DNA of 64,000 bases from positions 25,645,274 through 25,709,273 of the forward strand of contig CM055092.1 of assembly GCA_029204225.1 (NCBI GenBank), read 5' to 3'. The position numbers and the translations under genes were made by a program. Origin of the DNA: Diphasiastrum complanatum (lineage: Eukaryota; Streptophyta; Lycopodiopsida; Lycopodiales; Lycopodiaceae). Below are positions 34,084 to 45,104 of this stretch, piece by piece (within the stretch, counting starts at the first letter, position 1; every line of letters begins with the position of its first letter). The notes under the pieces were generated by a model, which did not search any database, was not told where the DNA came from, and was given only the letters and a program-made list of their open reading frames with translations.

Positions 34084-34232
34084 GGCTCTGATACCATGAC
34101 AAAATTTCCAGAATTCACACGTGTGAGAAATGTCCACAAGAGTGACTGATCTTAATTAAGCTTTGTGATTGGCACTATAACTTGATTCTAGATTGATCAA
34201 CAAAATCTATTTCAGAAGAAATGGCTAAATTC
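34084..34232 (-). repeat. CopB primer site and truncated 5' LTR
   Basis: Primer complement ggctctgatacca at 34084-34096, then the LTR from 34097 with TTCACACGTGTGA at 34114-34126. Homology to the left LTR stops near 34232 within AATGGCTAA; the remaining 630 bp are gone. Confidence 0.9.
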
Positions 34233-35840
34233 CAAGAATGTTTTTGGGAGAGAGAAGGGGAGAGAGAAGGACAAGTTTTATCTTTGTGGATTAGAGTTAA
34301 TGAATGTAGTGTTAATTCTTAGTATTAATGGATCTTAGTGTTAGTATGCACATGCTGGATTATGAAATATGATATCGCTCTCATGGGAACGAGAACCTCC
34401 GCGTGACAACTAACCTCGTCTCCTTGATGCTTGTGAGCTTGGATCTAGGATTGAGGCTAGGATAGAAAATACCCCACTACACCTTCAACCGTACCCTTCC
34501 CACGTGTTGTAGCGATATGCTAGTGGTCTCATATCGCCACCACGCGTTGTTGCCAATTCCTTTCATCCACTTTTTCTACCTGACGCATCGTAGCGATACG
34601 GGCTCCTCCTATGGCTCGTACCAAGCAGATAGCACGACTGTCAACTTTTGTCTTTTTTTCTCATCCTCTCCAACAACTCCTCTCTTCCATCCATTCCCTC
34701 TCCTCGTTTGTATAGATTCTATTAATTATGTAAATCTTATAAATATTGACTTCTATAATACCTTGAAATAGAAGACAACAGATATATCAAACCCAGTTGT
34801 AGAGGCTGGTCTGATGTATTTTGTAAAGAGATGCAGATGCAACACCAGGAAGGACATTGGTGTTGTATTGTCCTTTTTTGCACGTAATCCCACTCAGGCG
34901 ACTAATTATCTTCTCCACACAACTTCGAAGACTAGAGTTTTCATAGTTCTGTACTGCCAAAAGCAAGTTATTACATAGAAGTATTTTTTGAAATTTTTTT
35001 TAGCTTTTATTGATTCCTTCAGTGTAACTAATTATCTCGTGTTTGCAACCATCATTGGAGTATGAAAGTAATCTTTCTAAGGGCAGATTCAGATGAAGAC
35101 ATTAATCCCATTTGTTTAAAAATGAATTCCCTGAGGTCCATCCATGCAGAAGTGGACTCCATATATAGTAGGATGGTGCAATATTTTTTGAGGCTAGATG
35201 GAGCCATTGTAAATAGGAGATCGTTGATGTGGAGGTAAGTATTTCTCATCATGTATTTGATAAGCAGATAGATTTTGTTTTCTCTGAGTATATAACTAAC
35301 CTATTATACATTTTGTGATTTCAGTCAGCTCAATAAGATGATGGACACAGCTGTGGCTGTGGTTGTGGTTCTCCATCCACAATGTACATGACTTTTTAGA
35401 GTGGTACATCTTGCAATCTGGGCTCCGGATATACGAGAGGTAAATAAACTAGTTAATGGTCTAACTATGTTACCTTGACTGTTTATTAACTCGGGTTATT
35501 TTAGATTTGTTTTCTGATAAATCAATTAACCCGGTTATTTTGGATTTGTAGTACAAATGCAGAGCTTTTACAATGAAGGAGATATATGAGTTTCATCAAC
35601 AAATGTTGGTGCACTTATTATCTCTTGCAACACCCTATGCAACTACAAAAACAAGAGGGCATGGAACACCTCTCATCTGCTTTTTTTGCAAGATCCAAGT
35701 CCAATTGCACAACAGAGATGGTTCGATAAATGGATTATCTGACTTGCCACTCACTTTTCCCTTAGAATCTTCAATTTCTCGAAATTCTAATTAACAATGG
35801 GGAAAAGGAATCCAAATTTCCAGAGGTAGTATTAAACGAG
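34233..35840 (+). other. Unassigned, probably decayed CACTA sequence
   Basis: No firm gene. Short exon-like readings (for example RSIHAEVDSIYSRMVQYFLRLDGA at about 35130-35205) precede the TNP2 fragment on the same strand, but none matches a TNP2 motif I know. Confidence 0.3.
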
Positions 35841-36637
35841 ACACTTGTTATTGGCTTTATTGATTCCAAGAAAGTACAAGGCTAAGAACATGGATGTGTA
35901 TCTTGCACCTTTGGTCGATGAATTGTGCATTCTTTGCAATGGTATTCACGCTTACGACATCTCGAGACCTTTACAACAAAGGAACTTTGTTGTTCGTGGA
36001 ATTTTAATGTGGACGATGCATGACTACCTTAGTTCAAACGAATGTTCAGGTATCTATATAATGAATCTAATCTGTTTTAGGGTTTAACGTTTGAGTATAT
36101 TTAACTAAGCTTATGTTCAATTTGGTTTATGAACTATGCAGGTTTAACCACATCGGGTTACAACGCATGTTATATTTGTGGACCACTTTTGGAGGGTCGA
36201 CATAGCACAAATATGCTGAAAAACATGGTGTATGAAAATCACCACCTGGTCATCCTTTTCGAAGGTTGAATAGGCATTTTTTTGGAGGACGAGGAGATAA
36301 TTTTCTAACTACACCACCACCCCCACGCATGGGAGTAGCGAAATGGCATGGTGAATGGCTTAAACATCACGAAGTTAATACTTCATGGAATGAATCAATT
36401 GATGGTATGAAACAGTTGTCTATTTTTTATAAATTATCCTATTGGAGGAATTTATTGATAAACCATCTACGTTTTATATCACCAAAACAATCTCACAATT
36501 GCATCCTGCAAGTCCAAAAATGTGGTGTGAAGAAGAAGATGAATGTGTTAAGGGTGAAGTACGACAAGAAAATGGTGTGCAAAAGAGACTTTCACCTCAA
36601 TTACAAGAGAAAATTGACACGTTCATATTATATAATT
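35841..36637 (+). pseudogene. CACTA TNP2 transposase fragment, core
   Basis: TNP2 is the cut-and-paste transposase of CACTA elements. Readable in order: LLALLIPRKYKAKNMDVYL, PLVDEL, RGILMWTMHDYLSSNECSG, then TTSGYNACYICGP, the metal-binding C-x2-C block, HSTNMLKNMVYENHH, and in another frame LNRHFF and FYKLSYWRNLLINHL. These are hallmark segments of the family. A likely intron lies between ECSG and LTTSG (GTATCT...GCAG). Stops and a frameshift near 36270 inactivate it; CopC cuts it off at 36637. It covers the part of TNP2 missing from 49498-52245. Confidence 0.7.
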
Positions 36638-38143
36638 TGACAAAATTTCCAGAATTCACACGTGTGGGGAATGTTCACACGTATGATTGATCTTGATTAA
36701 GCTTTGTGATTAGCACAGTTTTTAGATTCCAGATTTTTTAGCAAGATCTAGTTAAGAAGAAATGGCTTAACCACAATCTAGCATGCTAAGCATCAAATTA
36801 TGATCTAGTTCCACTAGTAACCTCTTGATCCAAAGCACTTCCTTTGTTGTTGTAGTGAGCGCCTTGTACTCAACTTCACATGATGAGAGTGATACAGTAT
36901 CTTGCTTTTTGGAAAGCCAAGATATCAAGTTTCCTCCAAGATATATGACATAAGCACTTGTAGATTTTCGATCTGCTCTATCACTTGCAAAATCCAAGTC
37001 AGAATAACCAATAATAGAAAGATCTTCACTTTTATACAGTAAACCAAAATCAAAAGTTGAAGATATATATCTAAGCACTCTCTTGGCCTTTTTCCAATGA
37101 TAAACTGAAGGATTTTGCATAGCCTGGCTCAACTTATGAACACTAAAGCTTATATCAGGTCTAGTTATTGTCAGCCAAATTAAGGAGCCTATAAGACTTC
37201 TAAAAAGTGTGATGTCCTCGAAGGATCTTTCATAACCTTTGTTAGAGTCCTTTACATTTTTCTCCAGAGGTATTTCTATACTCTTACAATTCAACATATT
37301 GAACTTTTTCAACATTGAAAGAGCATACTTAGATTGACATACATAAGCTTTATCTTTAAGAAAGTCAATCTCTAGTCCTAGACTATAGTGAATTTTTCCA
37401 AGGTCTCGCATCTTGAACTCTTTTCCAAGTGCAATGTTGGTTTTCTCAACTAACTTGATACAACTTCCTGTCAGAATGATATCATCAACATAAATAAGAA
37501 GGATGGCAATATCTTTATCAAAAAACTTGACATATAAGGAAGGATCATAGTTACTAAGATTAAATCCTAGGGACTCAAAAAAGGTGTTAAGTCGAGAATA
37601 CCATGACCTTGGAGCTTGCTTTAATCCATATAAACTTTTGAAAAGCAAGCAAACTTTTCCTTTATCATGGATGAACCAAATAGGTAGATCCATATAGATC
37701 TCTTCTTCTAGATACCCATTTAGAAATGCATTTGAAACATCTAGTTCAAGAATTTGCCAATTGAAAAAACAAGCAAGAGAAATTATGATTCTAATTGACA
37801 CCATCTTTGCAACTAGGGCAAAGGCCTCCTCATAATCAAGTCCATATACTTGAGCAAAGCCTAGACTTGTACTTGTTGATTGTGCCATCTTGATTATACT
37901 TGACTCAAAAAACCCATTTGCAACCAATGGTATGCTTGTTGGATGGAAGATCCACAAGCTCCCATGTATTATTGGCCATCAAAGCATCATATTCCTCCTT
38001 CTTGGAAAGGTACCATTCCTTTGAGTTTATAGCATCATATACATCCTTCGGCTCCTCATGAGAAATAAAATAGGCACAATTAGTGGAGTTGATCTCCACT
38101 TGCTTTCCTCTATCTTCATAGGTAAGCCTTCTAGGCTCGGATG
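36638..38143 (-). mobile_element. CopC: truncated copia fragment (CopB family)
   Basis: Starts with the CopB-type LTR terminus (TGACAAAATTTCC, 36638). After about 150 bp the sequence jumps straight into RNase H, so the rest of the LTR and the end of pol are missing. It then runs in parallel with CopB back to about 38143 (end of the integrase linker), where it changes abruptly into CopD. No 5' half. Confidence 0.88.
36767..37957 (-). pseudogene. CopC reverse transcriptase and RNase H
   Basis: A 396-codon frame holds the RT core (LDVSNAFLNGYLEEEIYM, YGLKQAPRSW, LLIYVDDIILTG) and RNase H (DFASDRADRKSTSAY, SLSSCEVEYKAL). Its last residues are read from LTR sequence because of the junction after LLVEL. 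The upstream part (38099-37905, CKWVF) is in another frame. It keeps the YGLKQAPRSW box deleted in CopB. Confidence 0.9.
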
Positions 38144-39609
38144 TTGTTGAAGCCCTTTGAGACCAACCTGTTGATCTTCCTCTTGATCATTAAAGTAGTT
38201 GAACAAACTTTGTTTTCCAGATCCATTACTTGCTTTTCCATTATGAAAAACATGAGAACCAATATCCAATTGCATAGCATCATCTACACAAGAAAATTCT
38301 TCAAAACATGTGAATAAAGCAAAGTGTGTCGCTTCCACTTGCTTACCTTTCTCTTGATCATCAAAGATATCAAAGATATGAATATATTCAGACTTGAACC
38401 TCTGAAAATACTCCCTCTGAAACATATGATCTTTATCTAACAAGAACTCATCAATGCTTGATCTCAAATTTCCACAAAGGTTAGTGAAAACAATGTCACC
38501 AATGTCACCATCATAAATAAAAGATAGATTCCAAACTTTCCATCCAACATGAAGTAGAGTAGGTGAAGATGAGTATCAAACCTAATAAATCCAGCCTTCT
38601 TGAGTCCATAACAAACCTCAATAAGCTCACCAATGAGATCTCCCTTGCCTTGAAAAAATTGCCTCTTGATTTGCTCCATGTAGTCTTCTCCAACCAACCT
38701 TTTGCCATCTCGATCATGACTGATCAATTCACAATCATAGAATCCTTTGAGTTGATGAAGAGATGTGAGATCCATGCCTTGGATCTTCCCAAGAACCAAT
38801 CTTCCATTGCTCTTTCCTTCATAAGACTCCCTCTTAATGATTGCATCATAAGAAGTAGAAATCTCAAAGACATTAGAAGCCATGAAAAAAATGATTAGTA
38901 CCTTCAACATAAGGATGATTGAAGTACTCTCTTTCTTCAAACAAGAACTTATATTCAATGTTTTAGGTAATATATCATATGATAATGATTCTTCCTCACT
39001 ATCATTGACAATGACATCATTCAAAGTACATCCTACTTTGAACTCTTCACATACTTCTCTTCTTCTTGACTTGTGACTATCTCCCTCACTAAGTCTCTTG
39101 ATAGAACCATTTGATCTACTCTCTTTATGAAGACATGTGACTCCACTTGCTGGAAAAATGACTTTCTTGGAATCATAACAAAAGAATGTAGAAGAACCAT
39201 CTCCTTCATGAATGCACCTAGCAACATCTTTTTCCATATGATCAAAGAAATCATTGGCAACAATCTTTTCCAAGGAAGAACCTTTACCTCCATTGATGAA
39301 GTTAGCTCTTTCCTTACCTTTTGCATGCTTGCACTTGCCATGAAGAACCATTGAAACACCATCATTATCCTCAAGACTAGCCAAGTTAGCACAAAGGTGA
39401 ACATCTCCAAGAAGCATATTAGATCTTGACCTAGATCTAGCATAAGGAAGCTTGTTAGAATTTGCATAAGATTCACCAATCTTATTGATGCTAAAAGGTA
39501 ACTTTGGAAAGTTGAGACCAATCTTCTTTTCCATTCCATCCTTTTTGTTAGCCATAACAAAAGCATCAAGCTTGAAAAGTCTACCTTGTCTATTACCCCT
39601 AGCAACCAA
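38027..39609 (-). CDS. CopD unrecognised ORF (ORFX)
   Basis: Two overlapping frames: 39609-38464 (381 codons) and 38467 to about 38144 (its tail in track is CopC sequence). The first 17 residues (ARGNRQGRLFKLDAFV) are copia GAG-pre-integrase. After that nothing resembles integrase or RT: a charged, Ser/Lys-rich protein (KCKHAKGKERANFINGGKG, SHKSRRREVCEEFKVG) ending in a hydrophobic stretch (YLLFMMVTLVTLFSL). The second frame has two related acidic motifs (FDDQEKGKQVE, FNDQEEDQQVG). An open frame this long in a decayed neighbourhood suggests recent activity or selection. Function unknown; could be a deletion mosaic of pol in shifted frames. Confidence 0.5.
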
Positions 39610-39639
39610 GATTTCTTCCTTTGTAATGAAACAAGCATC

Positions 39640-40421
39640 CCACCAAAATTTACCATGTATCCTTTCTTTATCATTTCACCAACACTTAGAAAATTCTTTG
39701 AAAGTGAAGGAATGTAAAGAATGCCATCAAGTCTCACCTTGATCTTGCCCTTTAGACCACTTGCCTTTGTCTTTGCCCTTGAACTTGCTTTGATGTACAT
39801 AGCATCCTCTTCATAATGAGATGTCGATGTAGATCCACCTCCTCTTGATTGAAGCCTATAATCCTCATTCACCAAGATCTCTTGCAAATCCACAATACTT
39901 GGCAAAGTCTTTTGAATAGCAAAACTTTGAACAAGATTAGCATGATCATCCAACAAGCCATTAAGTATAACTTGAACAAGTTCTACCTCCTTAATGCTTT
40001 CATCAATACATGCTAACTCATCATTGAATGCTTTAACCCTAAAAAAAAAAGCATGAGTACTCTCTTCCTTCTTTTGCAAACTTTGAAAGATTTGCCTCCT
40101 AAGAGTAAGCACTCTTGATGTAGACTTGGATTCATAAAGCTTCTTCAAAGCTTCCCAAGCCTCCAAAGATGATGTGCACTTACCAACTTCCTTGAGAAGT
40201 TCATTGGTAACATTCATCTTAATCATGTGTAGAGCTTTCTTTGCTCTCTTGTCATACCTCACTTGACCTTGAGGTGCTTGAGGTCTCTCCTCCACACCTG
40301 CAACAATCTTTATCAACTCATTCATCTCCAATAAGGACTCCATCCTCACCTTCCAAGTAGAATAGTTGATTGAGGTAAGCCTATCATTGCTCTCCAACAT
40401 AAAGCCTCCACTTGTAGCCAT
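39640..40421 (-). CDS. CopD gag fused to a pre-integrase remnant
   Basis: ATG at 40421; MATSGGFMLESNDRL, YSTWKVRMESLL, DKRAKKALHMIKMNVTNEL, LEAWEALKKLYESKSTSRV and QVILNGLLDDHANLVQSFA mark a copia gag. After KASSRAKTKASG the reading passes directly to LDGILYIPSLSKNFLSVGEM, which in complete elements lies beyond the zinc knuckle and protease; both have been deleted in frame. A frameshift near 39640 leads into ORFX. Confidence 0.88.
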
Positions 40422-41010
40422 GTTGAAGTGACCTGATCTTCTCTTTCAACTTGTTCCAATGCACAAAGCACTCTCTTGAATGTCAAAAAATGAACTCAAG
40501 AAGAAATCACAAGGATATGGAACCTCTCAAATCTCTTCTAGCACTTCTAACTAGAAAATCAACACATAGAATAGTGAAATCTTGATCAACCTATGATCTA
40601 TCCTCAATATAATGATTCTTGCCACTTCCTAAGATTGAAACACACTCAAATGAAGTTCAATAACCTCACAAACTAGAGATCCAATCAAAATTAGGGTTTT
40701 GACAAAATCACAAAAAATTGAATATCTCAAATTCTACATGCAATTTCTAGAAACTTGGTATATCTTCTTGTAGACTCCGATGAGACCTTCCTAATGCACC
40801 AAAAAATATCTAATTCCAGTATCCAAGTGTGAAATCGGAATTGATCAAGTATATAACCCTATATTGAGTTTTGACCTACAAAAGGTCAATTCTACACATG
40901 CAAAAATGCTGATTTTTGAGTAGAGATCAATCTAGCATCCTTTAGCATTGGTAACTCCTCCAAAATCCTTGCTAAATATGGCTGATCCTTTCATAACCTG
41001 AAACACAAGA

Positions 41011-41677
41011 CCTCTGATACCATGTGAAGGATTTCAGATCATTCAAGATCCAATCCATGTCCCAAATCTTTGGTTACAATAAGGAGCAAACCAACAATCC
41101 TGCCAATGTAAAAAAATCAGCATCTACATACAAAATGAGATGCAAACTCTAAGAGATATTTATCAAACATGAACCAAAACATAAAATATGTTTTCTTTCC
41201 GTAAAATTACAGTACCCTACTGTATTTCACATGTGTGAAACCGAAAATAGCAATAAATGATTGTTCTACACATAGAATCTCAAGATAACACCAAGATAGT
41301 GCACCAATGAGTAGTAGAACCCAAAGAGAACCATGCATAATGATGAAATGAGAGAGATAAGAGAGAAGATGTGTCTCTTCACGAGTTACATCCTTTTATA
41401 GAGTTTCCAAACCCTATTTGGCCACTTGGTTTTTCCTCCAAAATGTAAACCCTACTATTTTTGGGTCTAGATTCAATGTTCCCAAAGTTCAAATTTGAAT
41501 CTCTCTCAAACTCGACTACCAACTTTCCCACACTTTCCAAAAGTGTTTATTGAATGTATTTTAAACTAATATAACTTCAAAAAGTTTATCTCTAAGTCTT
41601 AAATGAGTTTTGGCCTCTTATTGACAATTTACCAAAAATGTGACTAAACTAGACTAAACTAGCTGAAATCTCTCACA
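41011..41677 (-). repeat. CopD primer site and 5' LTR
   Basis: Primer complement cctctgatacca (41011-41022); LTR 41023-41677, 655 bp, reading TGTGAAGGATTTCAG to AATCTCTCACA. Contains TTTCACATGTGTGAAA near 41226. Confidence 0.93.
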
Positions 41678-41924
41678 ATGATCTCAAGGTAAATCTCTTT
41701 GGATTGGCCTAGTGTGCCATGGTATCTCATGATGAGCAATATGCATTTGCCCTTTCTATCTATGGTTGCTTGCTACATGGATGGAAAAGATGAGAAGTAA
41801 CATAGCGCCCACTCTATCTTGATTGGAGGCCTCACACGTGCTGCTACAGTAGGCCGCACAAGAACACATATAGCAAATATCCACACACAATACAAATGAG
41901 GATGCGCGGGCAAAAAAACATTTC

Positions 41925-42350
41925 GCGTGGATATAGCCGTGGATTGGCGTGGATATACGCATGGATACAAGCATGTGGATTATCCACGCGTGGATGTTCC
42001 ACACAAATGTCTTTTCCGACAGTAGATCGGTCGGACGTCATGAAATTCAAAATGCGTGGATTATCCATGCATGGATTATCCACGCCAAGTCCGACTACCG
42101 GCAACTGGGCAAACCTCCGACACTCGGAGCCGCAAATAGAAATTCTAATTTCGCGTGGATAATCCACGCTTGGATAATCCACAACATAGTAAAAATGAAA
42201 TAAAAAAGACTTGACTTTTGCGTGGATACTTATCCACGCGTGGATTATTCATGCAAAATTTGCTTTATCCACGCAAAATCTAGAGAGTTGAGGCCGTGGA
42301 TACCGCATGGATAAATTTTTTTTTATATCCACGCGGTATCCACACGGAAA
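41925..42350. repeat. Palindrome cluster 1 (GTGGATNATCCAC)
   Basis: GCGTGGATNATCCACGC-type palindromes at 41975-41987, 42056-42067, 42071-42083, 42155-42167 and 42171-42182, with many partial copies (GCGTGGATA, ATCCACGC) in both orientations. Downstream of the 3' end of the ORF2-like gene. The layout resembles CACTA subterminal repeats, where a TNPA-like protein binds. Confidence 0.8.
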
Positions 42351-42508
42351 GGTTTCTGGAAAGAGCCTAAGCACAATATATTGTGAGGAGAGCGAAAAGG
42401 ACAGAATTTAGAGAATAAATTCTCTCTTCCTACATTGCCTTCTACAAGGCCTTACATATAATTTAAGAACCTCTACTCATCATCACTTCTTCTCTCCTCG
42501 CCTCCATC

Positions 42509-43593
42509 TCATAGGTGTACGTTGGTGTCCACATCTTCAAACTCTCCTTCGCTTTCATTCACGTACTCTTCCACGTTCTCTTCCACATTTTCTTCCATAT
42601 CACGAACACTTGAAGTTGTAGAGCCTCTCTACAAAATAGAATCAAAGATTTAATTAAATTGAGATTAAACTTACTTGTAAATCACAAAGTAACCAATCAC
42701 AAAACAATAAAGGTTAAGAGTTTACGATTGGAAACAATCCATGGAATTCCATAAAAGACTTAAGGCCGGCATATCCATGATCATAACCTAGCTTGTACTC
42801 CACGGCGGTCATGTGTATTCCAAAATCACTAAGCTACATTCAACAAAAAAACATAGTTTAGCAATACAATATAGTTTAGCAATTAAAAACATTAACAATC
42901 TCACTACAAAAATAGAATCATATGGGCCTCTAGATTGCCCCTTCCTCCCGATCCCAAGTGACTTTGGCCATATTTTAAAAGCTTCTCGACGGCGGCCCTA
43001 CATTGTTGTTCATACTTTTGGGGATTGTTTCGCAACAATTTCCCTTTCACCTTCCTCCAATCCCTTTTGGAGCACCATCCAGGCTTCGTGGGATTCTTGG
43101 GATTCCTCATGGCTCTTCTCATCAATTGCCTTTTGTTTCAAATCCAAAGGCACATTGTATTCAAGGTATTCAAGGCCCAAGTCCTACTAAAAGCATTAGA
43201 TTGAGGGAATTTAGAATACAAAGTCTCTATTATTTTATTTTTGTCTTCAAGCGATTGGGAGGACCAATCGATCATGTAATCTTTACCAAAATATAAAGCA
43301 ACTGAATCAAGCAAACGGGCATGAACTATATTGCCACGTGTATTTTTTATAACTCCACCATGTGGATTAAGATCATAATACACACTACACGATTCTTGGG
43401 AAGGGGCATCTTTGGAAGCTCTTCTCTCGGATGATTCACCTGAAGAAGATAACACAAGATTTTTGATTCTATCTCTTTGTTGAGGAGATATATTCTCAAA
43501 CCACTCTTGATTATATTCTTCGGGCTCCTCACGAGCTCTTCTCCTAGATGGTCTTCCACTTGACCTTCCACTTGACCTACCACTTGAAGACAT
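42509..43593 (-). CDS. CACTA second-ORF-like protein (three exons, one stop)
   Basis: ATG at 43593 starts an Arg/Ser-rich N terminus (MSSSGRSSGRSSGRPSRRRA). Then ENISPQQRDRIKNLV, VYYDLNPHGGVI, DKNKIIETLYSKF and KPGWCSKRDWRKVKGKLL follow, ending exon 1 near 42904 (donor unclear). Exon 2 is 42833-42726 (LSDFGIHMTAVEYKLGYDH) and exon 3 is 42629-42509, acidic (EENVEENVEEYVNE). A TGA at 43140-43138 interrupts exon 1 after CLWI; the 22-kb paralogue has Arg there (LWIRHRRD), so CGA to TGA is likely. It resembles Transposase_24-like CACTA accessory proteins; presumed binder of terminal repeats. Palindrome clusters lie on both sides. Confidence 0.5.
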
Positions 43594-43936
43594 TGTATGA
43601 AAGAAAAACTTTAAAAGTTAGAAAGTAGTGGAGAATGGGAGTGAAAGAGTATTGAAGACTTTTAGATTAGAAGAGTAAGCAATGAATATAAAGCAATAGA
43701 TTAATAGTAAGCAAGAACAAAGAAGATCAATAGAGCAAGCAAAAGCAAGAGCAAAATCACTAGCAATGAAGAGCAACCAAAAGCAAGCAAGCAAGCAAGC
43801 AAGATCTATAGAGCTTTGAAGAGCAATAGCAAGCAAGGGCACTAAACACTAGATTAGAAACCCTATAAAACTTGAAAGCAAAAGAAGAGGAGCAAGAATG
43901 CTCGTGAAAATGCCATTTTATTGGCATTCAAGTTTC

Positions 43937-43985
43937 GCGTGGATTATCCACGCAGAAGTTATCCACACGTAGATATTCCACGCGT
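43937..43985. repeat. Palindrome copy 2, upstream of the ORF2-like gene
   Basis: A full GCGTGGATTATCCACGC at 43937-43953 plus partial units TTATCCACACG and ATTCCACGCG. About 340 bp upstream of the ATG at 43593. Confidence 0.8.
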
Positions 43986-45104
43986 TTTTTTTCACTCTCT
44001 TGGAACGTGAGAGGGTCCCCCACATGGGCTTGCATGCTTCAAATGCCATTAAATATTCTCATAATCTTTTCTAGATTTTATGAGAATATTTTATTGTAGG
44101 ATTTACATAAAATATATTTTTTAATATGATGAAATGTAAAAAAATCAATTCAAAGATCATTATGGTAGTATTTAATTGTTAAAACTAGTTTTATATTGTT
44201 ATAAATTTTATTTTTCTTGAGATTTGACATACAAGACAAAATCATGAGATAAGAAATAGTACATATTATTATTAAACAAGTAATTTGACAAGTTTTTTAA
44301 GATTTTATGACATAATATTATGTCAAATCGGTGATGTCATAAAACATTTATTTTATTAATAATCTAGGTGTCATAGATTTGATATAATTTGATGACATAA
44401 TTACATGGTCAAATAATTTTTTTTTGCTTTTGTCATGTGGCCTCTTAAATGGTTGCATGGGGTCATTTAGGTCATGATCAAAAGCATTTATGTTATATTG
44501 AGGACCTTAGTCATATGTGACCTATATGATAAATCTTTTTAATTGTTGGTGTGTGACCTATATAACCTTATATGAAATCATAGTAATTAGTTGAAATATC
44601 ATTTAGCATTGTAATAAAGATGTTGATCAATGGTGTGATTTCTTGCAAGTGACCTCAAGAGGATTGGTGGACCCTAAGGAGAGTTCTTGGCACTCAAAGT
44701 GAGGCATATTGAAGAAGAAAAACAAAGATTTATATGCTTGAAGGCTGTACTATCAAAGATCCTTTTTTGTAGGAGTCAAAATAGCAAATTTTGACTATTT
44801 TTCAATTTTCTTCAATCTCAGAAGCATTGTTTGGATCTATGATCCTATGAATGGATGAAACTTTCTAAATGATAAATCTGACTTTTTAAAGCTATTTCAC
44901 ATGTGTGAACTCAGATTTACTTCATCCACTTTTGCTTTGGAAAATTTTGTGCAAATTTTGACTAGCATCTAGAAATTGTTATTTTTGGCCTTCTTTGAGT
45001 TCTCAATCATTTGTTACTTGATTCCAAGTGATCAACAGTCTACATTTGATTAGTTTGGACCTCTGAAAACATTTATTTAGTAACCCAAAATCAATTCTCT
45101 AGGC
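43986..45104. other. Upstream region and CopE leader
   Basis: No gene. Highly AT-rich to about 44400, then sequence resembling the untranslated leader of CopE. No primer site (TGGTATCAGAG) or 5' LTR was found, so CopE is 5'-truncated. TTTCACATGTGTGAAC lies near 44898. Confidence 0.45.

Larger units (their letters stand above)
28858..34232 (-). mobile_element. CopB: Ty1-copia element, 5' LTR truncated
   Basis: Left LTR 28858-29628; primer site at 34084-34096; right LTR begins TGACAAAATTTCC at 34097 but matches for only about 135 bp. Internal order (leftward) gag, zinc knuckle/protease, integrase, RT, RNase H is complete, though with deletions and frameshifts. CopC and CopJ belong to the same family (shared LTR ends, gag and pol). 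Confidence 0.93.
38144..41677 (-). mobile_element. CopD: non-autonomous copia element with novel ORF
   Basis: 5' LTR 41023-41677, primer site 41011-41022, gag from 40421, then a fragment of the GAG-pre-integrase and a long unfamiliar coding stretch to 38144. No zinc knuckle, protease, integrase core, RT or RNase H. The 3' LTR is lost: the left end is fused to CopC. The LTR matches the solo LTR at 24108 and the CopF LTR at 48503. Confidence 0.85.

Noticed and set aside
38563-39076. Plus-strand ORFs opposite CopD ORFX
   Set aside because: Shadows of the minus-strand ORFX; no motif and shorter.
41975-42182. DnaA boxes (TTATCCAC) or a replication origin
   Set aside because: The match arises from the palindrome; this is plant nuclear DNA and no bacterial context is present.
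41925-42350. CRISPR array
   Set aside because: Palindromes are irregularly spaced, occur in both orientations, have no uniform spacers, and the genome is eukaryotic.
42899-42912. CACTACAAAAA as a CACTA terminal repeat
   Set aside because: It lies at the end of ORF2 exon 1, inside the gene, with no inverted partner in a sensible place.
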